A DNA stretch of 64,000 nucleotides, taken from the NCBI RefSeq assembly GCF_013393385.1, contig NZ_AP023239.1:3844001-3908000 (forward strand), read 5' to 3'. The DNA comes from Paenibacillus sp. URB8-2. GTDB lineage: Bacteria > Bacillota > Bacilli > Paenibacillales > Paenibacillaceae. Positions 9,366 through 17,659 of this stretch are shown in pieces. The notes under the pieces are model-generated. The model had not been told where the DNA came from. It searched no databases and worked only from the letters and a program-made list of their open reading frames with translations. A program made the translations under genes and the position numbers. Position 1 is the first letter of the stretch; every line of letters starts with the position of its first letter.

Positions 9366-10463
9366 TTTGAGGGGGTTTCAGGACATCTTGCCTACTTCAA
9401 TCTCTTATCTATATTCTTAAATTATAGGATTCCGGCGGAATGATAGATGAACCCAGTTGGTAACAAATTACTAATTACCTAAGAAGCCGTTGAATAGAAG
9501 GATTTTCCATGCTATTATTCCTAATTTTAAAAAATAATCGTCTTTTTATTAATGATCAAGCTGAGCCTAAGCGAGGTTGGCGTTGCGTTGACGCTTATGG
9601 AGCGGAATTTTCTAATTATGCCTTGATCGTATCGCATACCTCCTAAACCTTTTTTGCGGGCAGCTGGGTTGTAAAGACGATTCACTTCCTGAAGAACGTC
9701 CCCTTACAAGAGACTTGTTGCTCTGCGCTCTGATAGGCTTCCATTGCTACATGCTTCCCTATCCGTCGTTCGTTCCCGAACCGGTTTCCTTCGAAGGCGC
9801 TCCTCAACCATTGTTCTGGACCGTAACCCTGTTATTCCCCCCCCCCTTACAAGCCAACTATAAAGATTCGGCGAGAAAAAGACGTGGCAGACGTATGCCT
9901 ATATATACCTACCCCAAGAAGACGCCGAAAATAAAAACATGCAAGAACACAATTTGCTATGACAGTTGGCAGAGCTGTAAGAGCAGGATGGCGAATTTAA
10001 TGATTGCACTGAGGTTCCTGACCGCACTGACGAATTTTTTTACTGACTAATGAGGCATCTGTCCATATTTATACTTGTTGAACATAACGAGCGATTTCCA
10101 GAACCATTTAATCCATGAAGCAGAAAGGGTCAAGACCCTATCTTAGCAAAGATCAGTATGAACAATAGAATGGCAATGAAAAACGAAGCACCGACTCGCG
10201 ATGCTCCGGGACACTTTAAATATATCCGGAAGAATGACGTCAAATTTATTCAATAGAAGAAAGTGGATTCTCCAATCATATTCCGATAAAAGCCGCTGCC
10301 CAATGTGATCACCTTAAGTCGCCTTTCCTACTGAACAAATACACTTCGGCAACTAAAGGTACGTGCACTTGTTGAAAATTTTACTGGCAGCCCCCGTACA
10401 GCCTATGAAAGTTGTTCCAAAACTACTTTCTTGCTTGCCTAAGACTCAACCATCATTTATAGT
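9366..10463. other. About 1.1 kb without a convincing gene
   Basis: No open frame here has a ribosome site plus recognisable protein. A plus-strand frame from about 9715 to 10050 contains a run of ten C residues (9837-9846) and poor codon usage. After the C run another frame gives coding-like text broken by several stops up to about 10250, suggesting a decayed gene, but it could not be identified. No terminal inverted repeats or transposase motifs were recognised. Confidence 0.4.
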
Positions 10464-10507
10464 AAAAAAAAGCTGTTTGCCGCTATCCTGGGACAACGTC
10501 AAACAGC
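10464..10507 (-). terminator. Orphan minus-strand terminator upstream of fnr
   Basis: On the minus strand GCTGTTTG and CAAACAGC form a stem followed by seven U residues (10470-10464). No minus-strand gene ends here; the only sequence feeding it is the fnr upstream region. It may stop antisense transcription from the fnr promoter region, end an unannotated small RNA, or be a remnant. Confidence 0.55.
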
Positions 10508-10556
10508 ATGAAATGGAAAAATATATTAGAAATCACACTCGAAATCACTCTTTTGA

Positions 10557-10637
10557 AGTGAAAATAATCACAATGTTGAAAATTAGACACTTTTTTCGCA
10601 ATTTTTTCACCCATATTGAGGAATTTCATTGTATAAT
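10557..10637 (+). promoter_or_regulatory. fnr promoter with upstream Fnr-type dyad
   Basis: AGTGA-AAATAA-TCACA at 10557-10572 matches the Fnr/Crp dyad. TATAAT at 10632-10637 is a strong -10; a weak -35 (TTCACC, 10607-10612) is present. With a start near 10644 the dyad is centred about 80 bp upstream, a class I-like or repressive position. Autoregulation is inferred. Confidence 0.55.
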
Positions 10638-10676
10638 TAATTTAAAATTTACTGAAAAACTGAGGGAATAAAGGGG

Positions 10677-11402
10677 ATGTCGATTATGAAAGAACATACT
10701 AATGTTATCGAAGCCCATGGAAATACAAACTGTTTCTCGGAACAAAACTTTAACAGACTGCTAGTAACGATGAAAGAACGTTTGGTTCCGGAAGGCTCTC
10801 ATTTATTCTGGGAAGGCGACTACTCGGATAAGCTGTTTTACATCAAACGCGGACGCGTCAAGCTGACCAAATCCACGGATGAAGGAAAAGAACTCATTCT
10901 TTATATGTATCAAGCCGGCGATATGGTCGGTCAAGCCGATCCTTTCTTCAGCACGAAGCACAGCTTCACCGCCGAAGTGATCGAGGAAAGCGAAGTTGGC
11001 GTGATCGAGCACAAGGATCTGGAAATTCTGATTTGCCAGCATTGTGATTTTGCCATCGATTTTATGAAGTGGATGGGCATTCATCACCGTCTGACGCAGA
11101 CCAAATTCCGCGATCTGATGATGTACGGCAAACCTGGCGCCCTCTGCTCCACGCTGATCCGTCTGAGCAACACTTATGGCGAGAAGAACGGCGAAGCCAT
11201 TCTGATCAACAAAAAAATTACGCATACCGACTTGTCCAACATGATCGGCGCGACTCGCGAGAGCGTTAACCGCATGCTTAGCGATTTGCGCAAAAAAGAC
11301 GCCGTAGAGTATGAGAACGGCATGATTGTGATTAAAGATCTGGAAATGCTCCAGGACATTTGCCACTGCGAACTTTGTCCTAATGAGATTTGCCGAATTT
11401 AA
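10677..11402 (+). CDS. fnr: Anaerobic regulator Fnr (Crp/Fnr family, C-terminal Fe-S cysteines)
   Basis: A 241-residue transcription factor. A cyclic-nucleotide-binding-like fold covers about residues 20-140 (EGDYSDKLFYIKRGRVKLT) and a winged helix-turn-helix about 165-220 (HTDLSNMIGATRESVNRMLS). The C-terminus ends CHCELCPNEICRI, giving C231-X2-C234-X4-C239. This is the arrangement of the B. subtilis Fnr [4Fe-4S] cluster, unlike the N-terminal cysteines of E. coli FNR. It most likely senses oxygen and activates pflB, adhE, nirB and ric, all of which carry matching dyads. A second ATG at 10686, nine bases after AAAGGGG, is an equally good start. Confidence 0.95.
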   Translation: MSIMKEHTNVIEAHGNTNCFSEQNFNRLLVTMKERLVPEGSHLFWEGDYSDKLFYIKRGRVKLTKSTDEGKELILYMYQAGDMVGQADPFFSTKHSFTAEVIEESEVGVIEHKDLEILICQHCDFAIDFMKWMGIHHRLTQTKFRDLMMYGKPGALCSTLIRLSNTYGEKNGEAILINKKITHTDLSNMIGATRESVNRMLSDLRKKDAVEYENGMIVIKDLEMLQDICHCELCPNEICRI

Positions 11403-11481
11403 CACAGCTAATATTTACCCTCTTTTCACCTCAGTGAAACATACATGTTCGTTTTTTTCGACCTGATTTTTATGGCCGCAG

Positions 11482-11507
11482 GCGTCCGTTTTCGGACGCT
11501 TTTTTTG
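11482..11507 (+). terminator. fnr terminator
   Basis: GCGTCCG-TTTT-CGGACGC followed by eight T residues, about 80 bases after the fnr stop. A textbook rho-independent terminator on the plus strand. Confidence 0.9.
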
Positions 11508-11529
11508 TATCCGCAGACTTATTAACGAC

Positions 11530-11574
11530 AAAAAAAGACTGCCGCCTAAAGCCCGTTCGGACTTTAAGCGGCAG
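11530..11574 (-). terminator. Terminator of the nirBDC operon
   Basis: On the minus strand CTGCCGCTTAAAG pairs with CTTTAGGCGGCAG and is followed by TCTTTTTTT. It lies 42 bases after the nirC stop and back-to-back with the fnr terminator. Confidence 0.9.
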
Positions 11575-11616
11575 CCGCGCCGCAGCGTAATAGATTTTGT
11601 GAGTGGGAACAGCCGG

Positions 11617-12408
11617 TTACTTGGACTTAACGCCGCCGCGCACAGGTGAGATGACCCAGTAAGCCATGCCGACAAATACGCCGCCGCCGATGATATTGCC
11701 CAGCGTGACCGGGATCATATTATGCAGCCAACCGGCAAGGGTAACGGTCTCCGGATGGTTCGGCAGCAGCAGCGCCACGCTCATCAGTGTCATGTTCGCC
11801 ACGCTATGCTCATATCCGCTGGCGATAAAGGCAAGCAGACACCACCATATCAGCACCAGCTTGGCGCCTTCGCTCTTGGCCCGGGACGACATCCAGATCG
11901 CAAGACAAACGAGCCAGTTGCACAGAATACCGCGGAAGAAGAGCTCCGATACAGGGAGGCTCATCTTTTTGGCCGTCGCCGCAAAGATCAGATGATCCGG
12001 CCCGGCAGCCTTGAACAGCCCCGTTCCCTGAACCAGCCAGGCCAACAGCACTGCGCCGGCAAGGTTGCCCAGAAAGACGATCACCCAGTTCTTGATGGTA
12101 TCCCATAGACTTGTTCTGCCCGCTAAAGTGCTGGCGGTAAAGAACATGTTATTCCCGGTAAAAAGCTCCGAGCCGGCAAAGATGACCAGCGTCAGCGCGA
12201 TGCCGAAGGTAGAGCCCATGACAAGCGGCTGGAAGGGCGATTTGGCCGCTGCCAATGGCGCCCCCAAAGTGAAGATCAGGATGATGCCGATCCCTACGTA
12301 CGCCCCGGCCAGTAACGCCGCCAAAGCATATCTCGGCAGGCTTTCATTCATTTTGTCGCGTTTCGTTACCGCTGCTTCAATAATCGTTTCCACGCTTTGC
12401 GTAAACAT
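11617..12408 (-). CDS. nirC: Formate/nitrite channel, NirC-type
   Basis: A 263-residue integral membrane protein of the FNT family with six hydrophobic segments. Family signatures include LAGAYVGIGI near the first helix, GNLAGAVLLAWL in the third, and SGYEHSVANMTLM in the fifth; the last contains the conserved pore-region His. As the third gene after nirB and nirD it most likely moves nitrite across the membrane. FocA-type formate transport cannot be excluded, especially with pflB nearby, but the operon points to nitrite. AGGAAT precedes the ATG. It is separated from nirD by 36 bases. Confidence 0.93.
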   Translation of the reverse strand: MFTQSVETIIEAAVTKRDKMNESLPRYALAALLAGAYVGIGIILIFTLGAPLAAAKSPFQPLVMGSTFGIALTLVIFAGSELFTGNNMFFTASTLAGRTSLWDTIKNWVIVFLGNLAGAVLLAWLVQGTGLFKAAGPDHLIFAATAKKMSLPVSELFFRGILCNWLVCLAIWMSSRAKSEGAKLVLIWWCLLAFIASGYEHSVANMTLMSVALLLPNHPETVTLAGWLHNMIPVTLGNIIGGGVFVGMAYWVISPVRGGVKSK

Positions 12409-12444
12409 TTATTCCTAACACCCCGTCATTGTTCTTTGTAGGAT

Positions 12445-12765
12445 TTAAATACCGATAACCACCGTATCTCCGTCGATATAAACCGGATAAACCGTCGCCT
12501 GCCCCTGATCGGGAGCCTGAACCTCGCCGGTGCGGAGATCGATTTTCCAGTCGTACAGGGGGTCGTACAGATAGTGCCCGGACACGATTCCTTCGGCCAG
12601 AGGACCTCCCTTTGGATGAGGACTGCGGTTCTCCAGAGCGTAGAACTCGTCACCCGAAGTGCGGAATACGGCCAGCTCTTTGCCTTCGATGACAACTGCG
12701 CGGCCAATTTGTTTCAGATATTCCTGTACCTTGCCTGCGGCATAGGTTTGTCTTGCTGCTTCCAT
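12445..12765 (-). CDS. nirD: Nitrite reductase small subunit, Rieske-fold without cluster ligands
   Basis: A 106-residue Rieske-fold protein between nirB and nirC. The fold landmarks are clear (FYALENRSPHPKGGPLAEGI, then YLYDPLYDWKIDLRTGEV). The first ligand pair C-X-H reads S-P-H and the second C-X2-H reads D-P-L-Y, so a [2Fe-2S] cluster cannot be bound. NirD proteins of the E. coli type also lack the ligands, so this is a known family state rather than damage. It is the small subunit of assimilatory or detoxifying NADH-nitrite reductase. AAGGAGGAGAGG precedes the ATG and 29 bases separate it from nirB. Confidence 0.92.
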   Translation of the reverse strand: MEAARQTYAAGKVQEYLKQIGRAVVIEGKELAVFRTSGDEFYALENRSPHPKGGPLAEGIVSGHYLYDPLYDWKIDLRTGEVQAPDQGQATVYPVYIDGDTVVIGI

Positions 12766-12794
12766 TGCCCTCTCCTCCTTTTGCCCGAATTGGC

Positions 12795-15224
12795 TTAACG
12801 GATTTCCGCCGTTTCAAACAGCGCGGTGCGCGTCTCGCCGTCGTTCAGCATTTTTTTCCATGGATCTTTAACCTGTGTTAAGGCAAAATCGATGCGCTGC
12901 GCCAACGCCTTGCGCTCTTCCTCGTTGTCCAGAATAACGGATTTGATCTGGTCCAAGCCCAGGCGTTCCACCCATTCGGACGTTCTTTCCATGTAATTGC
13001 CGGTTTCGCGGTAATACTGCATGACGGCGGAGCAGATTTCGACCAACTCATCGTCCGTCTTCACTTTGCAGAAGGAATCCGCTATCCGGGGCTTGATGCC
13101 GCCGTTGCCGCCGATGAACACTTCCCAGCCTCCGTCATTGCCGACGATGCCGATATCCTTCGTGCAGGATTCCGCGCAGTTCCGCGGGCAGCCGTTTACA
13201 GCCATTTTGAATTTGGCGGGGAAATCAAGTCGCTCATATTTCCGCTCCAGCAGCGCGCCCATGCCCATTGAATCCTGGGTACCGAAACGGCAGAACTGCG
13301 ATCCTACGCAGGTCTTGACTGTCCGCAGAGATTTGGCGTAAGCATAGCCGGAAGGCATGTCCAGCTCCTCCCATACTTTAGGAACATCTTCTTTCTTGAT
13401 GCCGATCAGGTCCAGACGCTGTCCGCCGGTCACTTTGACAACCTTGACATCGTATTTAATGGAGACATCGGCGATTCTCTTCAAATCTTCCGGCGTCGTC
13501 ACCCCGCCGTACATCCGCGGAACGACAGTAAATGTCCCGTCCTTCTGAATGTTGGCGCTCATCCGCTCATTGACAAAGCGCGATTCCTTCTCGTCTTCAT
13601 GCGTATCCGGATAGATCATGCCCAGATAATAGTTGACCGCCGGGCGGCATTTCGAGCAGCCTTCTTCCTGCTTCCAGCCGAGGACGTTCATGACCTCTTT
13701 GGTCGTCGTCAGCCCTTTGGCCCGGATTTCGGCCACAATTTCATCCCGGCTGAGCGTCGTGCAGCCGCAGATGCCGGTCTTCGCGCTCTGCTCGAAGCCG
13801 TCGCCGAGCACATACTGAAGAATCTGTTCCACGACCGGCTTACAGCCGCCGCAGGAACGCGTGGCGCCGGTACAGGCCTTGATTTCATCCACGGTTGTAA
13901 AGCCGTTGTCAGTGATGGCGTCCACGATCGCCTTCTTGGTCACACCGTTGCAGCCGCAGACGATTTCCTCGTCGGACATGCTTTCGACGGACGCCGTCTT
14001 CTTGGCCCCGCCTCCGCCGCAGCATCCGGTTCCCATAACGTCCGCATAAATGTCGTCCGTCATCTCCGCGCCCTGCTTCACCAGCTTTTGCAGGCTGGCG
14101 GATTCCGTCACATCGCCGAACAGAACAGCGCCGACAATAATGTTGTCCCTCAGCAAAATTTTCTTGTAGGTTCTCTTCCAATCATCTTTGGCGGCAATGA
14201 CCGTATGCTCCGGCGTCTCGATAAATTCCCCTGCCGAGAAGACGTCCACGCCGGAAATCTTCAGCTTGGTAGAGACGACCGATCCTTCATAAGGGTTCGT
14301 TTCCACGCCGCACAAATGCTTCGCGAGTACAGTACCCTGTTCGAACAGCGGAGCTACCAGGCCATAGCAGATGCCGCGGTGCTCGGTGCATTCGCCGACG
14401 GAATACACGTCCGTAAGCGACGTTTGCAAGAAGTCATCCACCACGATGCCGCGGTTAACTTCAATGCCACTCTCCTTCGCCAGCTCCACATTCGGCTTGA
14501 TGCCGACGGCCATGACCACGAACTGAGCTTTCAGCTCCGTGCCGTCAGCGAATCGGAGTCCGCTTACCCGCTCATCGCCGGTCAGCTCCACGGTCTGCTT
14601 GCCCATGGCGAACTTGACGCCCTGGCGCTCCAGTTCCGCTTTCAGCATCGAAGCGGCGGTATGATCCAGCTGCCGCTCCATCAGATCCTCCATCAGGTGG
14701 ACGACAGTTACGTCCATACCCAGGTTCACGAGACCTTTTGCCGCTTCCAGCCCGAGCAGTCCGCCGCCGATAACAGCCGCTTTGCCATACTGCTTTGCAG
14801 CGTCCAGCATTGCTTCGCAATCGGCAATGTCGCGGAAGCCCACGACGCCTTCCTTGCTGCTGCCAGGGATCGGCAAAATGAACGAATTCGACCCGGTGGC
14901 GATAATGACTTTATCGTAATCGGCGGTCAAGCCATTCTCAGCGATAACCTTCCGCGATTCTCCGTCAATGCGGGTCACCGTGGTTCCGGTGTGCAGTGTA
15001 ATGCCGTTATCCTTGTACCAATTCCAATCGTTCAGGATAATATCGTCCACGGTTTTGCTTCCTTCGAGCACGTAAGACAGCATGATGCGGTTATAATTGG
15101 GGTGAGGCTCGCTGCCGAAGACGGTGATGTCGTATGCTCCGCCAAGCTTCAAAATCTGTTCAATAGTGCCTACGCCTGCCATGCCGTTGCCGATCAATAC
15201 TAATTTTTCTCGATTCGATGTCAT
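12795..15224 (-). CDS. nirB: NADH-dependent nitrite reductase large subunit
   Basis: An 809-residue cytoplasmic siroheme enzyme that reduces nitrite to ammonium. Domains in order: FAD/NADH oxidoreductase (IGNGMAGVGTIEQI near the start, VIGGGLLGLEAAKGL near 150), two BFD-like [2Fe-2S] modules (CGCNGVTKKAIVDAI with CGGCKP; CGCTTLSRDEIVAEI with CSKCRP), then the sulfite/nitrite reductase region. The siroheme/[4Fe-4S] ligands are in CVGSQFC and NGCPRNCAESC. The frame is open to 15257, but ATG 15224 with GAGGGAGGAC upstream starts the conserved sequence. First gene of the nirBDC operon; no nitrate reductase genes are in the window. Confidence 0.97.
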   Translation of the reverse strand: MTSNREKLVLIGNGMAGVGTIEQILKLGGAYDITVFGSEPHPNYNRIMLSYVLEGSKTVDDIILNDWNWYKDNGITLHTGTTVTRIDGESRKVIAENGLTADYDKVIIATGSNSFILPIPGSSKEGVVGFRDIADCEAMLDAAKQYGKAAVIGGGLLGLEAAKGLVNLGMDVTVVHLMEDLMERQLDHTAASMLKAELERQGVKFAMGKQTVELTGDERVSGLRFADGTELKAQFVVMAVGIKPNVELAKESGIEVNRGIVVDDFLQTSLTDVYSVGECTEHRGICYGLVAPLFEQGTVLAKHLCGVETNPYEGSVVSTKLKISGVDVFSAGEFIETPEHTVIAAKDDWKRTYKKILLRDNIIVGAVLFGDVTESASLQKLVKQGAEMTDDIYADVMGTGCCGGGGAKKTASVESMSDEEIVCGCNGVTKKAIVDAITDNGFTTVDEIKACTGATRSCGGCKPVVEQILQYVLGDGFEQSAKTGICGCTTLSRDEIVAEIRAKGLTTTKEVMNVLGWKQEEGCSKCRPAVNYYLGMIYPDTHEDEKESRFVNERMSANIQKDGTFTVVPRMYGGVTTPEDLKRIADVSIKYDVKVVKVTGGQRLDLIGIKKEDVPKVWEELDMPSGYAYAKSLRTVKTCVGSQFCRFGTQDSMGMGALLERKYERLDFPAKFKMAVNGCPRNCAESCTKDIGIVGNDGGWEVFIGGNGGIKPRIADSFCKVKTDDELVEICSAVMQYYRETGNYMERTSEWVERLGLDQIKSVILDNEEERKALAQRIDFALTQVKDPWKKMLNDGETRTALFETAEIR

Positions 15225-15270
15225 TGTCAGGTCCTCCCTCAAAGCTTCGGTAATCAATTCTCGTGCTTAA

Positions 15271-15342
15271 TACCGGAATTATACTCTTTAAATTTTAACT
15301 AGATGGGTGACCACAGTCACTCCAATAGTGAATATTTTCACA
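15271..15342 (-). promoter_or_regulatory. nirB promoter with two Fnr-type dyads
   Basis: A perfect -10 TATAAT lies at 15283-15278 (minus strand), giving a start near 15271-15272. GGTGA-CCACAG-TCACT (15306-15321) is centred near -42 and AGTGA-ATATTT-TCACA (15327-15342) near -63. The 21-bp spacing is two helical turns, placing both on the same DNA face. The first site keeps only the GTGA/TCAC core. Confidence 0.7.
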
Positions 15343-15385
15343 TCATTTTGTAACAAATACTGTCATTTACCCACTTGACATACGA

Positions 15386-15427
15386 GAAAAAGCCGATTTC
15401 CCAAAGATAATCCAGGGGAAATCGGCT
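15386..15427 (-). terminator. Terminator of ric
   Basis: On the minus strand AGCCGATTTCCC pairs perfectly with GGGAAATCGGCT and is followed by TTTTTC. It lies about 20 bases after the ric stop and upstream of the nirB promoter, isolating the two units. Confidence 0.9.
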
Positions 15428-15447
15428 GTTGACCGAAACTGAAACTA

Positions 15448-16155
15448 CTATTGATATCTCGGGAACAAAATGTTGTTCTCCAGATGAACATGTTCGAAGG
15501 TCATGCCTTCCAGTTCCTCCAGCCGCGCATAGGTCAGACGGTAAGTCGTGCAGGCATGCTCTGGAGGAGTGAAGTCGCCGGTAACGGCGCGAAGCTGTTT
15601 GAGAATATTGCCAGCGGCGTCATGCTCTTCTTCCAAATCGCCGAGAGACTCGCGCAGAGCGGACAGGGATTCTTCGTTTCCGTGTTGCTCATAGGCAAGA
15701 ATACTCGGAAAATCCTGCGTTTCTTCCTTTGCCGTGTGCTCCAGAAGCTCGTCCTTCAGCTGGTTGAACAGTCGGTATACTTCGGCCAGATGCGGGGAAT
15801 CCCCGCCGTGTACACGATAGACCTTCGTGACATTCTGACCGATCAGCGGCAGTTCTTCTCTCAGATAGCGGTGATGCTTATCCACAATATGAGATATCAG
15901 CTCTTCGGAGGATGCTCCGTTCCAAGCGGTATCCTCTTCAAGCACCGGGTACTGCTCCAGCAGCTTGTACAAATCGCCGATAACGGCGTCCGCTTCAAGA
16001 CCGCGCTCATCGGTCGCCTCCCGAAGCGGCTTTGCGCCGCCGCAGCAGAAATCGATTTTGCTTGCCTTGAAATAATCCGCGGCTTTCGGGAACTGCAGGA
16101 CGATTTCTTTTACCAATGTATCACTATTAAATAAAGGTTGTTTAACGCTCATCAT
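15448..16155 (-). CDS. ric: Iron-sulfur cluster repair di-iron protein Ric/ScdA/YtfE
   Basis: A 235-residue protein. The N-terminal ScdA domain (about residues 10-60) has the signature DYFKASKIDFCCGG, and the C-terminal hemerythrin-like domain supplies His/Glu iron ligands (HIVDKHHRYL, HTAKEETQDFP, EEEHDAAGNIL, EHVHLENNILF). Such proteins restore Fe-S centres damaged by nitric oxide or peroxide and can handle NO. Being next to nirB and facing the same direction, it fits protection during nitrite metabolism. AAGGAGGAATC precedes the ATG; a second in-frame ATG follows immediately. An Fnr-like dyad lies upstream at 16219-16234. Confidence 0.95.
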   Translation of the reverse strand: MMSVKQPLFNSDTLVKEIVLQFPKAADYFKASKIDFCCGGAKPLREATDERGLEADAVIGDLYKLLEQYPVLEEDTAWNGASSEELISHIVDKHHRYLREELPLIGQNVTKVYRVHGGDSPHLAEVYRLFNQLKDELLEHTAKEETQDFPSILAYEQHGNEESLSALRESLGDLEEEHDAAGNILKQLRAVTGDFTPPEHACTTYRLTYARLEELEGMTFEHVHLENNILFPRYQ

Positions 16156-16218
16156 GATTCCTCCTTAGGGGTTACTTATTGATCTGCTTCTACCTTAACC
16201 CCGGAAGGAGAGTCTCCG

Positions 16219-16234
16219 CGTGATTTGAATCACG
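16219..16234 (-). promoter_or_regulatory. Fnr-like dyad upstream of ric
   Basis: CGTGA-TTTGAA-TCACG has the GTGA-N6-TCAC core with CG ends rather than TG/CA. It is 64 bases upstream of the ric start codon. No strong -10 was found at the matching distance, so function is less certain than for the nirB or pflB sites. It could instead bind another Crp-family protein. Confidence 0.5.
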
Positions 16235-16262
16235 TTAATTCGATCATATTGTTGAACAGGCA

Positions 16263-16988
16263 TTACTGTACATAGGCTTCCATATATGTTCGCTTACCCG
16301 CAGCATCCTTCAGATAGGGACCGAGCCCGGCAAATTTGGCCTGATTGACATACACCCCAGTCATCCATCTTCCCTCCGTCAATCCCCCATCCCATTGAAG
16401 CACAAGGTCAGGAGCCGCGATCCATTCCTGAAAGACGCGAACATTGGTGTCCGTGTAGGCTTTGCATGGTTTGTCAAGTTCCTGAAAACGAACATCGTTG
16501 ATATAAGTAGGCACAAAATAGGCCGAAATCGTCTCCAGATCGTCGCCGTCCAGAAAGGTCTCGCCGCCCAAAAAAGGATGAAACATCCGTGTTTTTTCAT
16601 ACAGCGCCCAGATCACCGCCTGAAGAATCAGGCTTTGTCTTCGGCCGTTGTGAAAAGTGTACGTGCGCGGCTTATCCGGCAGATTCGCCTCGTGTTCCGT
16701 TTCTCCCTGCTCCAGGCAGTGCCTTTCGCAGCCGATGCACTTCCAGCCCGCAGGCCCTTGAATCCATTTCTGAAACACCGTTCCGCCGTCGCCGTTGCCT
16801 TTATACAGGGAAGAAATAATGCTGTAAGGCACTCCGATTGAAGCGTTCCACAATGAGGCAGGGAGATGGCTGTGCAGCATGAACAGCGCCTTGTCATAAA
16901 TAAGCTGCACTTTGACAGATGCCGTTTCCAGCTCGGCCACATCCTTTTTTCCGTAACCGACTTCCCGCGAGAACAGGGTGGTCTTCAT
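16263..16988 (-). CDS. Conserved protein of unknown function with CX2CX3C motif
   Basis: A 241-residue soluble protein I do not recognise. Start ATG 16988 is chosen over upstream in-frame codons because AGGGAGGCG sits eight bases before it. No signal peptide or membrane segment is seen. A Cys motif WKCIGCERHC (CX2CX3C) lies in the first half and could bind zinc or an Fe-S cluster. The second half is rich in Trp, Tyr and Phe (FHPFLGGETFLDGDDLETI, VFQEWIAAPDLVLQWDGG). It is transcribed toward ric with about 105 bases between them, so a link to nitrosative stress or anaerobic growth is possible but only contextual. Confidence 0.7.
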   Translation of the reverse strand: MKTTLFSREVGYGKKDVAELETASVKVQLIYDKALFMLHSHLPASLWNASIGVPYSIISSLYKGNGDGGTVFQKWIQGPAGWKCIGCERHCLEQGETEHEANLPDKPRTYTFHNGRRQSLILQAVIWALYEKTRMFHPFLGGETFLDGDDLETISAYFVPTYINDVRFQELDKPCKAYTDTNVRVFQEWIAAPDLVLQWDGGLTEGRWMTGVYVNQAKFAGLGPYLKDAAGKRTYMEAYVQ

Positions 16989-17188
16989 CTTGCTCGCCTC
17001 CCTAGATTTCCCCCGCAAAGCGGGGTATTTGCTTAGAAGTTTATTCAGGCAGCTTACGGGGACCTGGAGACCTTTATATTCTGTATATGGACAAAACGAC
17101 TCATTAGTAAACGCTTCCAATAAGATTGAACCATATGTTTTTTTCTATAATATTACTTCTTTCCTGCTATTGTGCAAGTCTTTTCAGC

Positions 17189-17224
17189 AAAAAAAACGGA
17201 GGCCGATAAGCTTTGACGTCCGTT
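17189..17224 (-). terminator. Terminator of the HxlR-family gene
   Basis: On the minus strand AACGGA and TCCGTT form a short stem followed by eight U residues. It is 22 bases after the stop codon of the regulator gene ending at 17246. Confidence 0.75.
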
Positions 17225-17245
17225 CTTTTGCCGTTTGATCTGCGG

Positions 17246-17572
17246 TTACTTCACCCAATTTTCCGCCCAGGCCTGAATCTGCTGCATGACAGGCTCCAGA
17301 GCGCGGCCTTTATCCGTCAGCTCGTATTCGATGCGTACCGGCGTCTCCGGATAGACATGGCGAACCAGAATGCCTTCGCTTTCCAGATCCTTCATTCGTT
17401 CCGACAGCATTTTATCGCTCATCAAAGGAATGAGACCTGATATATCTTTAAAGCGCTTCGGTCCGCTCATCAAAGTCTGGATAATTAGGCCGTTCCACCG
17501 TTTGCCCAGAAAAGAAAAGGCCGTCTCAAACCGGGGGCACATCGTCAAATGATGCTCTTCCACTGTATTCAC
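17246..17572 (-). CDS. HxlR-family winged-helix transcriptional regulator
   Basis: A 108-residue DNA-binding protein. The HxlR domain spans residues about 12-105: CPRFETAFSFLGKRWNGLII, then RFKDISGLIPLMSDKMLSERMKDLE and a wing ending VRIEYELTDKGRAL. The single Cys near residue 12 in MCPRFE is at the position of the redox-sensing Cys of YodB/CatR/HypR regulators, so thiol or quinone sensing is plausible. No obvious adjacent target such as a quinone reductase is present. ATG has GAGAGGTGAATAC upstream. Confidence 0.9.
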   Translation of the reverse strand: MNTVEEHHLTMCPRFETAFSFLGKRWNGLIIQTLMSGPKRFKDISGLIPLMSDKMLSERMKDLESEGILVRHVYPETPVRIEYELTDKGRALEPVMQQIQAWAENWVK

Positions 17573-17659
17573 CTCTCGCTAATTAAAAACTTACGTTTAG
17601 TTAGTATATATAATTTTAACATATTTCATCCTTATTGAACATGGTTTGTCAAAAAAAGT

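Noticed and set aside
9715..10050. 111-codon plus-strand frame in the adhE-fnr gap
   Set aside because: Contains the ten-C tract, has no ribosome site and no family resemblance; described as part of the gap instead.
10363..10671. 102-codon plus-strand frame before fnr
   Set aside because: It spans the orphan terminator, the Fnr dyad and the fnr -10, so it is regulatory DNA rather than coding.
11617..12408. FocA-type formate channel belonging to pflB
   Set aside because: The gene is in the nirBD operon and shares its terminator, so nitrite transport is the better assignment.
13599..15203. Long plus-strand open frame opposite nirB
   Set aside because: His- and Arg-rich shadow sequence antisense to a well-supported gene.
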